64,000 nt of DNA from contig JADFUC010002380.1 in assembly GCA_019722365.1 (NCBI GenBank), positions 248,001-312,000 of the forward strand. The letters are read 5' to 3'. The notes beneath the pieces are model-generated. The model had not been told where the DNA came from and did not search any database. It saw only the letters and a program-made list of their open reading frames with translations. Positions within the stretch are counted from its first letter, which is position 1. Each line of letters begins with the position of its first letter. The translations under genes were made by a program, and so were the position numbers. Origin of the DNA: Lithospermum erythrorhizon. Taxonomy: Eukaryota > Streptophyta > Magnoliopsida > Boraginales > Boraginaceae. This document shows, piece after piece, positions 24,821-37,092 of this stretch.

Positions 24821-27349
24821 TCAATCTTTTCGAGCTGAGCTTGAGGTCCATCCATAACCATTCTCTTCCACATGAAGAACCCCATTAGCTTCTTCATGTT
24901 TGCTGGGACTTTCCTTGACATCCTTCACCGCTTCATCCAACTCGATTCTCTTTCTCTTCAGAAGATTCACAACACCTTCTAGAGCTACATCTGGTTCCTC
25001 ACTTCTCATCAATTCCTCTGCAACTTCTGCTGGAGTCACTTTCGAATCCTCAATTAGACCTTCAATCTCACCAAATAACCTCGGATGCTCGTTAATGCCC
25101 AAGTAATTATAGGCTAAAATCTTAAAACTGTTGTTAGTGCAGTATGACATGTGAATATGCATGTCCATTCGACCAGGTCTCAACAAGGCAGGGTCGATTT
25201 TGTCCTTGTGATTGGTTGTGAAGATGATAATCCTTTCGTCTCCACAGCTCGACCACAACCCATCAATAAAATTCAACAATCCAGAAAGAGTCAACTGCGA
25301 CAAACAACACACAATATGAGTTTGACCATTCAATTTGAGATGTTAAGTTGTCCATTCTTCAATATTTATGCAGTATCTACAATGAATCGATGATGGCATA
25401 AATGAAATTTCGAAAAATCAGATCAAGAAATTCTTTGACTAGCATAAACAAGCCATAACTAACTTGATATCCTTCATCTCAAAAACATTATTAAGTTTGA
25501 TTTCAAATAATCGAGATTAACCAACATCTTAGCCTTAATCGACACACATAACTTGGAACTAAAGCAACATTGTACTGTTGGTACTAAATTGAAATTCGAC
25601 CACCAAAATTCAAAACATCGACAATCTTTTTCAATCTAAGGGGTAGCAATAAAAGCAGGATCCAATATCAGCCAAAAAAAACTAGAACAGACAAAAATAA
25701 CAGCCAAATTAGGACAACAAATTTGAAACAAACCTTAGTGTTTGAACCTTCATCTCCATAGTCCCGATCCTGCATTTCAACGCTACAATCAATATCTTCA
25801 ATGACAATAATCGACCTATTCGTTGTTGAGACAAGAATGCTCCTCAACTCGGAATCCGAATATATACCACTAAGCTCCAAATCATATACATCAAACATCA
25901 AATAATTTGCCATTGCAGCAATCAAACTCGATTTTCCAGTACCTGGAGGCCCATGCAACAAATACCCTCTTTTCCAAGCCTTACCAACTTTCTTATAATA
26001 CTCCCTCCTCCTAACAAACCTATCCAAATCATCAATTATGGATCTCTTCATCTCAAACTCCATAGCCAACGTATCAAACGTTGCCGAATGGTCCAAATTC
26101 ACATACCCCCAAAGGCCACCGCCACCACCTTCACCCTCCTCATCATCAAAAGAATCATAAATAGTACAATCTGTAGTATAAAGCTTCACTACTCTATCAC
26201 ATTCTTTAATAGTTTTCGCCTTTTCGATCACGAAAGGCAAATACTCATTTATAACTGTTTCTTTAAACTTCTTATCGAAACTCAGCTCAAAGAACTTTTT
26301 CTCAGGGTTCCCACCTTGAGGCTTAAATGAAACTAACTTCCACGTAAGCAAAACATCCTTAAAACTATCGAAAACATCGTCATTCTTGTCAATTCCAACA
26401 TTAATACTCTTGTACCTCGGGTTCTTTGATACCTGATAGAATATGATAAAGAGGGGAAGAATATGAGAAGAGGCTCATCAATGACCTTGATCTATATTAT
26501 AGTTAGAATACAACATCTACAAAATACACATTAATTGAAACAATTTCTATCGACCTAGACAATATCACCTATTCTAGGTAACTAATAATATAGTTACTAT
26601 AATTATATCAAATCATAATAACACCTATTCCAGATAACTAATAATATAATTCCATTAAATCATAATAACACCAAATCACAATAATATATTTAAATACACC
26701 AAATCATATTATAGGACGTTTTCGTTTTTAATTAGTTCAAAAAATATAAAATTGATATCAATAAATTTGTATTTAAATATATTTTCATAAAAGTAAATTT
26801 TTACAATTTTTCATCATGTAATTAATTCGTTATTGATCGTTAAAGTTGAACATGGAAAAATGAAAAAGTTTTATATTTTGAATTGGAGGATTAACATATT
26901 GTTTATGCTTTAAGTGTTGTTTAGACATGGAAACACATCAAAATACTTTATCATTGGTTGATAATATTCTATTTCCTATTATCATTGGTTGATAATATTA
27001 TTTCTGCTATTAAATTAATAAAGTACTTTTAAGCTATATAATACGTTAGGAATATCTCTAATAATACCCTTAGCCTCTCAGCATTGGGGTTGATCTTGGT
27101 GGCTAGGTAGGTCTCAGCGGCGGCATAGACTTGGTTTCGAGACATCCCAGAATGTTCATCGACAATGATGGTGAGGTGGGTGGATAAGGGGGGGAAGAGG
27201 GAGTGGATGAAGGTGGAAATGTGGGATTTTAGTTGTGGTGGGATGAGTTCATTGGTAATTGAGAGGAGGAGCATCATGGTGGCTGCGACGGAGGTGTAGG
27301 CGGAGAACAAAGTCGTCGCCGTTGACTGGAATTCCGGCAAGTAGTTCAT
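24821..27349 (-). CDS. AAA-ATPase, BCS1-related OM66/HSR4 (AATP1) type, 3 exons
   Basis: Minus-strand exons 27349-27068, 26432-25734 and 25294-24821 join in phase 0 to 484 aa. A membrane segment lies at about 15-34. Next come the AAA-ATP-assoc N-domain (to ~200), a Gly/Glu-rich insert (EEGEGGGGG), Walker A GPPGTGKS (255-262), Walker B IIVIEDIDCS (302-311) and the arginine-containing RPGRMD motif (366-371). The C-terminal 60 residues are charged and variable. Plants carry a large family of these BCS1-like proteins in the mitochondrial outer membrane or ER; several respond to pathogens and salicylate. The intron before LTLSGLLNFIDG is shared with the paralogue at 38383-41523; the first intron (26433-27067) is not. 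Which subfamily member this is cannot be settled by eye. Confidence 0.9.
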
Positions 27350-27360
27350 TTTCTTGAATG

Positions 27361-27416
27361 TTGACTGTGTGTTGACTAGGTGGTTAATGTTGGTTTTTTT
27401 TTGAAACTTATTGACC
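27361..27416. promoter_or_regulatory. W-box cores upstream of the AAA-ATPase start
   Basis: Three TTGAC(C/T) hexamers lie at 27361-27366, 27372-27377 and 27411-27416, within 67 bp upstream of the start codon. They may fall in the leader. WRKY factors bind this core and genes of this family are often pathogen-induced, but the motif is short and could be chance. Confidence 0.4.
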
Positions 27417-27419
27417 GTA

Positions 27420-27420
<1 letters not shown>

Positions 27421-27448
<28 letters not shown>
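27421..27448. repeat. (TA)n microsatellite
   Basis: About 14 uninterrupted TA units in the promoter region of the first AAA-ATPase gene. A second, shorter (TA)n run is at 29097-29117. Confidence 0.95.
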
Positions 27449-27449
<1 letters not shown>

Positions 27450-27452
<3 letters not shown>

Positions 27453-28359
27453 CACCAGTTATAATGTAGCGGTATTATGCGTACTTGAGTGTCTATTGCA
27501 CTAAATAAATTATAATGAAAAAAGACAACAAAAGCCCAAAAATAAGATGAAAAATTATCATTGGAGAAAAAAGATGGGGATTATGAAACAGAAACTTTGT
27601 GCTTGGTGATAATTACGGAGTATACGTAGTAGATAGTATTTATAATAGTAGTTTATGGAGAATTTATCTTTGTTAGGCGGTTACATGTAGAAGAAATTCT
27701 TATAATTAAAATTAAAAAAATTCGGAAGGGTAAAATAGGAATACATTAATTTGAACTGACTTTGTAGTAGTCAATCATGCAACTACTTAGCATTATATAT
27801 AGTATAGATAGATCTGAGTTGTTTATGCCTTTTTGAATGGTAAAAATCTAGCTAATAAGAAGGATATAATTGTATTTTGATAAATTTTAATTAAAATAAA
27901 AGACTATAAATACAAATCTCATAATATAGAGTTCTACATGCAAATAAAATTATTTTATTGTAGGGAATTTGTGTGTATTCTGAGTTGTATATGGTATAAA
28001 ATTATAGGACTCACAATTAATAAAATTATTAAGTTTGATCTGAGAATTATTGCATTATTTGTACTTGAATAATCAAAAGTATTATGTTAAGAATAATTCT
28101 GGGTTAAAAAGACAATGAAAATATTGTTAATATACGATAAAAAATATTTAAAGTATTAATATATTTAACGCAATTTACTACAACTATTATAATTTGTTAT
28201 TCAAATCAATGTTATGTATATAAATTAGGATGACAAAGTTTTTTAATTTGATCATTACAAAATTAGTCTTGATAATCTTTCTCTAATAATAATTTATTAA
28301 TTTTGACCATTGAAAACTCTCTTGGACATGAAAGTAATAATTATATAGTGATCATAAGT
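27450..28359. other. AT-rich intergenic DNA with an old dispersed repeat
   Basis: About 27515-27812 shares phrases with about 1384-1700 in the same orientation: AATAAGATGAAA, a GGAGAAAA/GATGGG block, GGTGATAATTA, and a terminal CATTATATATAGTA. This suggests two diverged copies of one unclassified element. No gene. Confidence 0.45.
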
Positions 28360-28910
28360 TATCAATTTTGTTGGTGGAGTTTTAAATAATTGTGGTATTG
28401 AAAGAAAGGTGACGATCTTTTAGAACTGACGTCATATTTAGTATTTATAAATTTTGAATTTTGGTGGTTGAGTATTAAAAAGAAAATCCATGAACATTTT
28501 AGGGAATGAAAGGTATCACGATCTTGTAGTGCTTTAGTTTAGATTAAAGGTTTTAAATAATTTTAAGCTATTGAACAAGAAAATTGAATGATCTTTTAGA
28601 GATGGATGTAGAATTTAGTATTTATAAATTTAAATTTTGATTGTTGACTTTTAAATAATTTTAATTATTTAAAGAAATCAATTAACCTTTTAGAGATATG
28701 GAGTACTATGATGTTTTAAGTAATTTTAAGTTTTGTCGGTTGAGCTTTTAAAAAATTATTGTAGAAAAAAAATTGAGCAGCTCTTAAGATGAATTTTTGT
28801 ATGTAGTATTCATAATTTAGTGGTTAAATTCTTAATAATTTTGACTATTAAAAAGAAAACCTCTTATATTCATAAATTTAGTATGTAGTATTCTAACTTT
28901 TATATTTAAA
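28360..28910. repeat. Diverged tandem repeat, about six units of ~90-100 bp
   Basis: Successive blocks repeat the order GGTTGAGTTTTAAATAATTT, then AAAGAAAATTGA, then GATCTTTTAGAGATGGA, then GAATTTAGTATTTATAAATT, with many substitutions and small indels. This is an old minisatellite-like array without coding capacity. Confidence 0.6.
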
Positions 28911-31780
28911 TGGTTGAAAAATTATATTATTTATTTAGTTAGATTTCTCAAAGATCTGAGGGTGGGTCATTAATTTCTTAGATGATGTAATTATGCTTAG
29001 TAGATAATAATGTACTAAACGTGAATATATACAAATGTCTTAGATGATCTTAATCATCTTAGTATTCTATAAGAAATAGAAAGAATTTGTATCGAAAATA
29101 TATATATATATATATATCGTGATTGCGTCATCGATAATTATACATCAAAAAGTATTGGAGTCCAAATTTATAAAAGTCAACTTATAGAAATTCCAAAACT
29201 TGACAATGTTTAAATAATGGGCTATACCACATACTAAAAGAAATGCAATCTTATTGAAATTATAATTCTTAGAGAATATTGGAGTATAAGGTAAACATAT
29301 CGTATAATTTTCTCATCATCTTGTCAAACACAATATGCTCATTGTTTTAAACATATGATTCGTTGTTAAACTCAAATGATATTTATACTACTAAGAAAAG
29401 AATCACAAATTAAAAGTAATTCTTCATTGTGATGAAACATACAAATTGACTTTTTACCGATCGAGATAATGATGTTTTAATTTTTATGTCAATAAATTTT
29501 ATTACTAATATATATGGAATAATAATTACGAATAACTTGATTTGATGTATAATAATTTTATTTTATTTTTCAAAACTTTAAGCTATTTTTAAATTATTAT
29601 TATTATTAGATTTACTTTACTATAATAATTTAATTATATTTTATACATATTTCATCTTGTATATTTTTATAAAATTATTAATAGATATTAGCTTCTAAAT
29701 TAGGGATAAATTTGTTCATTTTTATTAAAATTAAATAATACATACAATATCAATTATTAAATTGCAAAGTTTTTCGTATTATATTATAGGTGAAGTTGAA
29801 TCGGTTGGCTGGTACTAAGTGCTTGTTGCAACTGATTCACTTATGATTGGTTTAACTGGGGTGTATCATGGCGTCCTTGTGATTGTAAATTCAGAACTAA
29901 CCGGCTATTGGAATAGAGTTTACATTCATTGGTAGTAGTTGTAGTGTAGTGCGCATTTTTGCTTGATAGCTATAATGAGTTGCAACAATATACATCAAGT
30001 TGCTCTCCTTGCCTTGATGCAGGTGGATCTACAAATCTACAATGCCACTTTACAAGCAAACTATATAGTGAAGAAAGGCATTGAAGGAAAACTCTTTTGG
30101 TTTAAATTTTGTATTTCAAATAATGATGTGGATACTCAGTAATATACATATAAGTTAGATATATATTATAAGTTTAACATTATTAAATTCTCACCATATA
30201 TCATATTAGGTTACATTATTTATTTATTTTACTCATATATTAAATATTAGGAGAGAAATATAACAAGATAAAATAAATTGAAATAATAAAGGAGAACTAC
30301 TCAAATCAAAACTATAAAGGAAGCGTAAAAGCAATAGATAAAATGCAATGCATAATAGACAAAATTTAAGAGATTCACATTTGAAGCCATAATTGAGAAG
30401 ACTAATACTTTGACAAATATAAAATCATTATGAAAACTTAAACTTAGCATTTATCTTTGAGCGAGTTCATAATTAATTTTGGATAAAATAGAAAAATGAT
30501 ATGATTTCAAATTATTTTCTTTTAACTATGTATAATAGTTCTTATTTAGACGGCAAATTATTTAGAAAAATAAAGTGTTAACATTGGCTTGTTTAATATT
30601 CTTATAGTTGAGACAAATTATTAATTTGAAACCAGTATGAGTGAATAACTATGTATATAATAAAAAAATAGAATGGTACACTAAGAAAAGATATAGGCCA
30701 ATGAAAGAATAAAAATAATGGCAGCAAAACAGAAAATAGAGAGTAAATTGATCTAGAGCATAAATAATGATGCATTGAAGATATCAACTTTAATTAACTG
30801 GAAATAAAAGACAAAAGATGGAGAAATTTTGATGATTTAAGTATGGCGGTTGAATTTTTTAGATAATAAAGTTTAAAATATATAAAAGTATAACCAAAAT
30901 TTCACGATTTCATAGTTAAAATTTGCGTCGAGATCCTACACCTCTTTTTATCGTATTATGCATCATGTGTTGGAGTGTTTAGTATAGCTACGTGATGCTC
31001 CATAATACATGAGATCTGATCTTATGGATGCGGAAGAGGCATGAAGGTATCACGATCTTTTATGAGAAAATTGATACTTTTTAAAATATATAAAAGTATA
31101 TTTATTCGATAATTTTATTTTTCTACTACAATTTTATGTTACCTTTTATAATTATAATAATAAAGTCAAGTGTAACAAATCTATCTGATTTAATGTTACA
31201 TTTTATATTTATGACAATGAAATGCTTTATAACAAAAGCTACTTAGTATCTGTGTAGCGTCCTCTTCTGGGTTATTTCAAATACGAGAGTATTCACAGTA
31301 AGTATTCTGAATGCGAGATTAACTTTTTTTTGCTTCTGCTTATTCTGTTGAAACAATGTTAAGAGAGATTACAAACTATTACAAGTAAGAGAAAATCTGT
31401 CTCCCCATTAGGCCTCTTACAACATCTTGGTTGGAGGCCTGAGATTAGACTAGAAGCCATATGCAGGTGGTTAATGGTGGTTTAGGGAGGGAAAGTGTAA
31501 ATTTTGTGATTTTTGGCAAATGATACTAGTGGTTTATAATTTAGTAAGATAAAACTGTCGTTTGCTCGGTTTCGCAAATCCTTGTTTAGAATATTTACTC
31601 AGTAGTAAAATAGAGGACAAGTAAAAAACGTCATTACTTATGTACGGATATAATTCGAATAATTATGAATAAAATTACATGGAAAAAATGGAAAAGTTTT
31701 ATTGGGAAAAAATTGTACGAAACGCGTTTCTTACGAGTATAAAACGTATTACTTTTAAAAGTACGGGATCAAAAATACGG
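28911..31780. other. AT-rich gene-free region
   Basis: No recognisable gene. The segments at about 29790-30110 and 31240-31560 are less AT-rich than the surroundings but lack an open frame or a known motif; they may be decayed repeats. Confidence 0.5.
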
Positions 31781-31920
31781 AAATATAATTTAATATTTTT
31801 ACATTTATTTGTATATAATTGGCCAACTTGAATTTATAAACAACCACTTAAAATATAATTTAATATTTTTACATTTATTTGTATATAATTGGCCAACTTG
31901 AATTTATAAACAACCACTTC
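31781..31920. repeat. Near-perfect 70-bp tandem duplication
   Basis: 31781-31850 and 31851-31920 are two copies of the same 70-bp sequence differing only at the last base, followed by a few bases resembling the start of a third copy. The identity implies a recent duplication. Confidence 0.95.
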
Positions 31921-33283
31921 TCATATAATTTTAGAAAAATAGTAACATCTTTGATCAGTTGCTCAAATTATTTAATAAATACCTATTTAAAATAATTTAT
32001 TTAAAGGATAATAATGAATTTCGTTCACAATTAAAAACAATATCATAAAGTTTAAAATTATTTATCTACTAAATAACTATCATCATATAAATGTGAAATA
32101 TATTCAAGCTGTATTTGGGATCATGTTCTTGACCATCTCAAATGACTGGCGTATCCAATATTATTATTTCCGAATACTAGAACACAATTCTTCATATTTT
32201 TAAATTCTTTATTGTATTCATCCTAAATACTAACATAGACAAATATGTCTAATATTTCATGAGTTACCCTATTTCTATTCTTTATTTGTGCAACTTCAAA
32301 ATTCGGATAAATGCTTTTGATTAAAAAATACATTTTTTACTAAAAAATACGTGCATACATGTTTTATACGCATTTTATACGTAACATTATAAGCGATTTT
32401 TTGAGTATAATTAAATTTGAGCGAATGCGTTTTATGCAAAGATACGTGCGTGCAGTTTATATGCATGCTAGCAACATAGGCATGAGCGAGGATAAATCGT
32501 GTTGTGTCTCGATTGGTTAGAAAACTCAAAGGTCTTAGTTAATCAACTCAATGTGAGGCGGCTTCTAGAATTGAACTCATCTTTTGAGAAAGCATGGCTG
32601 TAAATATGACATGTTAGTTAATTTCTCGCTCATCTATGTCCGAAGACAGGTTTATAATTACTTCTATGTAGAAAAGGCAAGAGAGACGAAAATTGTTTGA
32701 TAATATATCAAGTTTATTTTAATTGATATTTTATTTTTGTGTTAAGCTTTAATAATTAATGTCTTTGAACAGAGTAATCATTATTGTTATAAATATAAAA
32801 TCTATATAATTATATATGTTTTTAAAAATATTTCCATAATATTCTATTTTTATAATTTTTCATAATATCTCTAAAAATTAATTAATATATTATGACAAAT
32901 GATTTCTTTTCTCCAATACGGTTTACCCATTACTCAAGGCCAAACCGAAAACAAGATTGAACTCTTGCGTTTCAACAAGAATTTTGATAAGTTGCGGAAT
33001 TTGATGGTAATCTCATTGATGTGAGATATTTCTTGAATCTCTCGCATATTAGTTATAAAAATTTTGTTCATGAAGATCGTAATAATTTAGCTATCAGTAC
33101 TTCTCCAAGTCCGGGGCAATCAGGACATGTAACTTTTATTATTGATTACCATTATTTATTAAAATAATAATTAGTGTTTAAAGATTAGCAAATTAGAATT
33201 AAAATGAAGTGAAGTATTATGTGAGAGAGAGTAGAATATGCGTAGAATAAAAGGAAGCTTCGTGTCCAAATAGAAGAGTGAAA
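31921..33283. other. AT-rich gene-free region
   Basis: No gene or clear repeat recognised. Confidence 0.5.
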
Positions 33284-33428
33284 TTATTAAGATATATTAC
33301 ATATAATTATAATTATTATGTTGTGCGTTGTATGAATTAAAGTAAATAATGGATTCGTTAAGTTATATTATGACACTATATATTGTATACATTATTCATG
33401 ATTGAGAGATTGTTATATTTTTTTTCTT
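33284..33428 (+). repeat. Left LTR remnant of the copia element
   Basis: Shares GATATATTAC-TATAATTATAATTATTATGTTG, GTTATATTATGA-ACTATATATTGTA-ACATTATTCATGA and TGATTGAGAGATT with 36951-37092. The exact ends are uncertain. Confidence 0.75.
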
Positions 33429-34357
33429 AAAGCTTTCTCCATTGTTACTCGGTAAACAAACAACTCATAAACATTAATTCAATTCGTATTATTTGTCTTT
33501 AATTCAATTAGTACAGTTCGTCTTTTCGGCTGCCGTCATGTCGAAATTTTGCAACATGAATATTCATGTGGATAGTAGTCCAAAAACATATGGGATACAT
33601 ACTCGTTCCGTTGGTGTTGGACAGCCGCGATCCAAATCTCAAGCATGCCTCTCCCATCTGTCGCTTACACAATGGAGGCAATTGAATACTATTCTTGATA
33701 ATTCTGACTCTATTTCTAATGATCGTTTGACTGGTAAGTATTTTACTTAACTTGAATGTAGATTGTGGTGCTTAGTCATGTGGCCAGTGATATTGTGTAT
33801 TGACTTATATTATTAATTTACGCAGTTTGTCGTTTGAGTGCTTTCGGATGGGAAACTAGCTAATGCTACCAAATGTGGTATAGTTCACTTGTCTCGGGTT
33901 TGACATTATATGACGTTTTATATGTGCGCCGATTTCACGCCTTGATATTCCGGTGGCTTCGATTATCTGATAAGATGAATTGCGTATTTTAATTACGAAG
34001 AATGTTTGTCTCATACGAGACCCAGTTTGAGGATCCTGATTGGGGTTGGTGAACGACGAGATGGACTTTATTACTTGTGTAGTATTCCCGAGGCTCGGAT
34101 GTTGCATGTGGATGGGAAAGTGTCTCCGGATTTATGGCATCGTAGATTGGGTCATCCACAGGGCCAGATGCCCCGATCTTTCACGCTTTATCAGTGCTTC
34201 TCATTTGTCGAATCAAGCATATTAGTGTCTTGTCAATTTAAGCACGCTAAATTCATTTATTCTTAGTGAGCATAAGGCTACTCGTCCTTTTGAATTAATC
34301 CATTGTGATTTATGGGGACCCTATCACACGCCATCTTCTTGTGGTGCACGTTACTTC

Positions 34358-34597
34358 TTGACTATTGTTGATGATTACTCTCGTGCCGTTTGGTTATTTC
34401 TATTAATTGACAAAACGGAGGTGTTGAAGTATTTTATGGAGTTTTTTGCCTTGGTTGATAGACAATTTAATGCTAAAGTAAGACTTGTGCGTAGTGATAA
34501 TGAGACTGAATTTCTTTGTCTTCGAGACTATTTCTCCAAAAATGGCATCGTGTTTCAGACTTCTTGTGTAGGGACCCTCAGCAGAATGGGAGGGTAG
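34358..34597 (+). pseudogene. Copia integrase catalytic-core fragment
   Basis: An 80-codon open segment with the DDYSR motif of the integrase core and the second acidic motif around SDNETEF. It is part of the broken pol region and not a host gene. Confidence 0.8.
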
Positions 34598-35812
34598 AGC
34601 GTAAGCATCGTCATATTTTAAATGTTGGTCGAGCATTAAGGTTCCAAGGGGGTCTACCTATTTCTTTTGGGAATTGAATGTTTTGGTACCTTATACGATC
34701 AATCGTACTCCATCTAGTATTCTTGATTTTAAGACCCCATTAGGTTACTTTATTAAACTCCATTAACTTTCTCTACATTTTGATTCTATATGTTTTTCAT
34801 GATCGAGCTAAGTTCGATAAGTTAGTAAATGATCGAAGATGTTTTAAATTAGGGTATCCTTATGGGAAAAGGATGAGGTTGTATGATTAGGAGTCTCATA
34901 CATATTTTTGTTTTCACGTGATGTTATTTTTTATGAACAAGAATTTCCTTATCTTACCTCCACTAGTACTTCAGTCCCTCTTTATAGTTCTTGTGAATGA
35001 TTGTGCCTCGGTATGCGAGATAGAGAATTTGGAGGATTTGCGGGATGTTCATGATATTCGAGAACGGTGTTGGTGTGGGCCTGCGACGAACAACAGCAGA
35101 GCATCTACCGGTGGATCCTCTTTCTTTGGGATAGAGTTTGTCGGCTTGACCCGCCTCCACATGGGGGTTGATGATTCGACAAGTGATAGTGGGGATGGTG
35201 CTAGGGTGCCCGAGTTGGAATGGGTAAGAGAAAAAGCGTGTTAAAGTTCCATACGTCGGTGCGGGGACTATGTTATTAATGCGTGCAAAAGTTAGTGCGT
35301 CTCGATGACACCTTCCTCATCATTCATCAAGTACTCACTTGTCATATTTCGCATTGTTAAATTGTAATGTCGTTTATTGAGCATTTCATGCGGCTATAAC
35401 TTTGCGGAGTAGTGAGCTCAAGTCTTTTTAAAACGAATTGACATCCACAATGGATGAAGCGTCTGAAGGAGATCTGCGTTAGAGGATAATGACAACTTGG
35501 AGTTTGGTCTGATTCTTAAGGTAAGAAGCGGTGGTATACGATTGGGTCTGGTCGAAATATACTTCGAGGCGGTAGTGTTGAAAGGTTCAAAGCAAAATTG
35601 ATTGTATGTAGTAACCATCAAGTGGGTGGTATTGATTATAATGATACTTTCGCTCTAGTGGCCAAAATGATCCGCAATCACGAGACTCACGCGGTAGATC
35701 CAGTTAAGAATTGGTAGTTACATCAAATGGATGTTCTGATGCTTTCTGCCGCGGGGATGCGAAGAGGTTTATATTAGGATACCTCCGGGTTTTAAAGAAT
35801 TAGATCCGGGGC

Positions 35813-36061
35813 TTGTGCGTAAGCCGTAAGTCCATGTATGGACTTAAACAAACACCTCGTTGTTGGGTTTTCAAGTTGGCAACCGCTTTGATGAAGTATG
35901 GATTCTCTCACTCATGCTCTGATTATTCTTTGTTCACTTTCTATAAGGGTCATATTCGTATTCATGTTCTAGTATATGTTGATGATTTGATTATCTCTGG
36001 TAATGATGCATTAACTTTATCTAGCTTTAAACAATATCACCGACTCTTTGCTTTCACATGA
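35813..36061 (+). pseudogene. Copia reverse-transcriptase fragment
   Basis: An 82-codon open segment with the YGLKQ.PR motif and the YVDD catalytic motif (LVYVDDLIISG). A frame break immediately after it interrupts the MKDLRILKYFLGIEV block. Confidence 0.85.
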
Positions 36062-36950
36062 AAGATCTCCGTATTCTCAAGTATTTTCTAGGTATTGAAG
36101 TTTCTCATAGCCAAGAAGGAATATTTATCAGTCAAAGGAAATGTGTCCTTGATATTATCTGACGAGGACTATTGGGTGCTGAAATGGTGCATTTTCTATG
36201 GAAGCGAGAACCACCGTTGCGGGGAGGGGGTGGGTTGACGAGTGCCTTATTGCGGGATGTGGAACATTATAAGCGTTAGTCGGTAGACTGTATTTATCTT
36301 GGCCTCCTCCGACTTATCTTATGCAATTCATATACTTTCTCAATTTATACATAGGAACCACGTCAAGATCATTGGTCCATTACTCACGCATGTAGGAAAG
36401 TATCTCGAAGGGTGTCTGGTCAAGGTATTCTTTTGAGGGCAGAAGCGTACTTGTTTTACATGCTACGAGGTTGGTGTGATTACGATTGAGGCGGGTTGCC
36501 CGACACCCACGTCGATTCGGTTTACAGTTTGGATTGTGTTTCTTGGTGATTCTCTATTTCTGAAGGCGAAGAAGCGGGCGATTCTCGTTCTTCAACTAAA
36601 AGGCTGAATACGGGTCCATAGCTCACAGTGACTTGTGAATTGAAGTGGTTAAAGGGTTTGTTACATTGTTTAGGCGTAGATGCGTCCTCGACGATGAAAT
36701 TGAGTGTGAGTCGTCTGCGTTGTATCTTTATCTGAAATCCGATTGTTTCATGAGCCTTGTAAGCTTCCTTGGGAATTGATTGTCGTTTTCTAAGATATTA
36801 TACTTGGATGAGACTATTTACACTAATCATGTGTCTACTTGGGCGTCAGTGTGAGACATTTTATTAAAGCGGCCCAAGGGAAGAAGTCGATTTGAGTTAA
36901 CTACTTCGTAAGTTGGGCGTCAATTATTTTAAATCTTTCCGGCTTGAAGG

Positions 36951-37092
36951 TATTAAAAGATATATTACGTATAATTATAATTATTATGTTGACGGGCCCA
37001 TAAATATTAGCCTATTAGGTTATATTATGATACTATATATTGTACACATTATTCATGAATAATGATTGAGAGATTATCACATTTTATAGAAA
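36951..37092 (+). repeat. Right LTR remnant of the copia element
   Basis: Direct copy of the left LTR remnant, including the TATTAAAAGATATATTAC start. It contains an extra ATGAATA-like insertion relative to the left copy. Confidence 0.75.

Larger units (their letters stand above)
33284..37092 (+). mobile_element. Decayed Ty1/copia retrotransposon
   Basis: Flanked by two direct LTR remnants (33284-33428 and 36951-37092). Inside, in plus-strand order, are a short gag-like start (33.5-33.75 kb) and the HRRLGHPQG gag-pre-integrase motif (about 34130). The integrase core follows (34290-34600: LTIVDDYSRAVWLF and VRSDNETEF, where the usual Gly of DNGxEF is missing). The reverse-transcriptase block is at 35810-36060 (SMYGLKQTPRCW and YVDDLIISG), then RNase H traces (36500-36900). 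Every frame is broken by stops and small deletions, so it is not functional. It separates the two AAA-ATPase paralogues. Confidence 0.88.

Noticed and set aside
29790..30110. Possible isolated exon (less AT-rich stretch with GATGCAG acceptor-like site)
   Set aside because: No open frame of useful length and no recognisable motif; more likely a decayed repeat.
28360..31920. CRISPR-like repeat arrays
   Set aside because: The repeats are diverged or only two-copy without unique spacers, and the DNA is plant nuclear.
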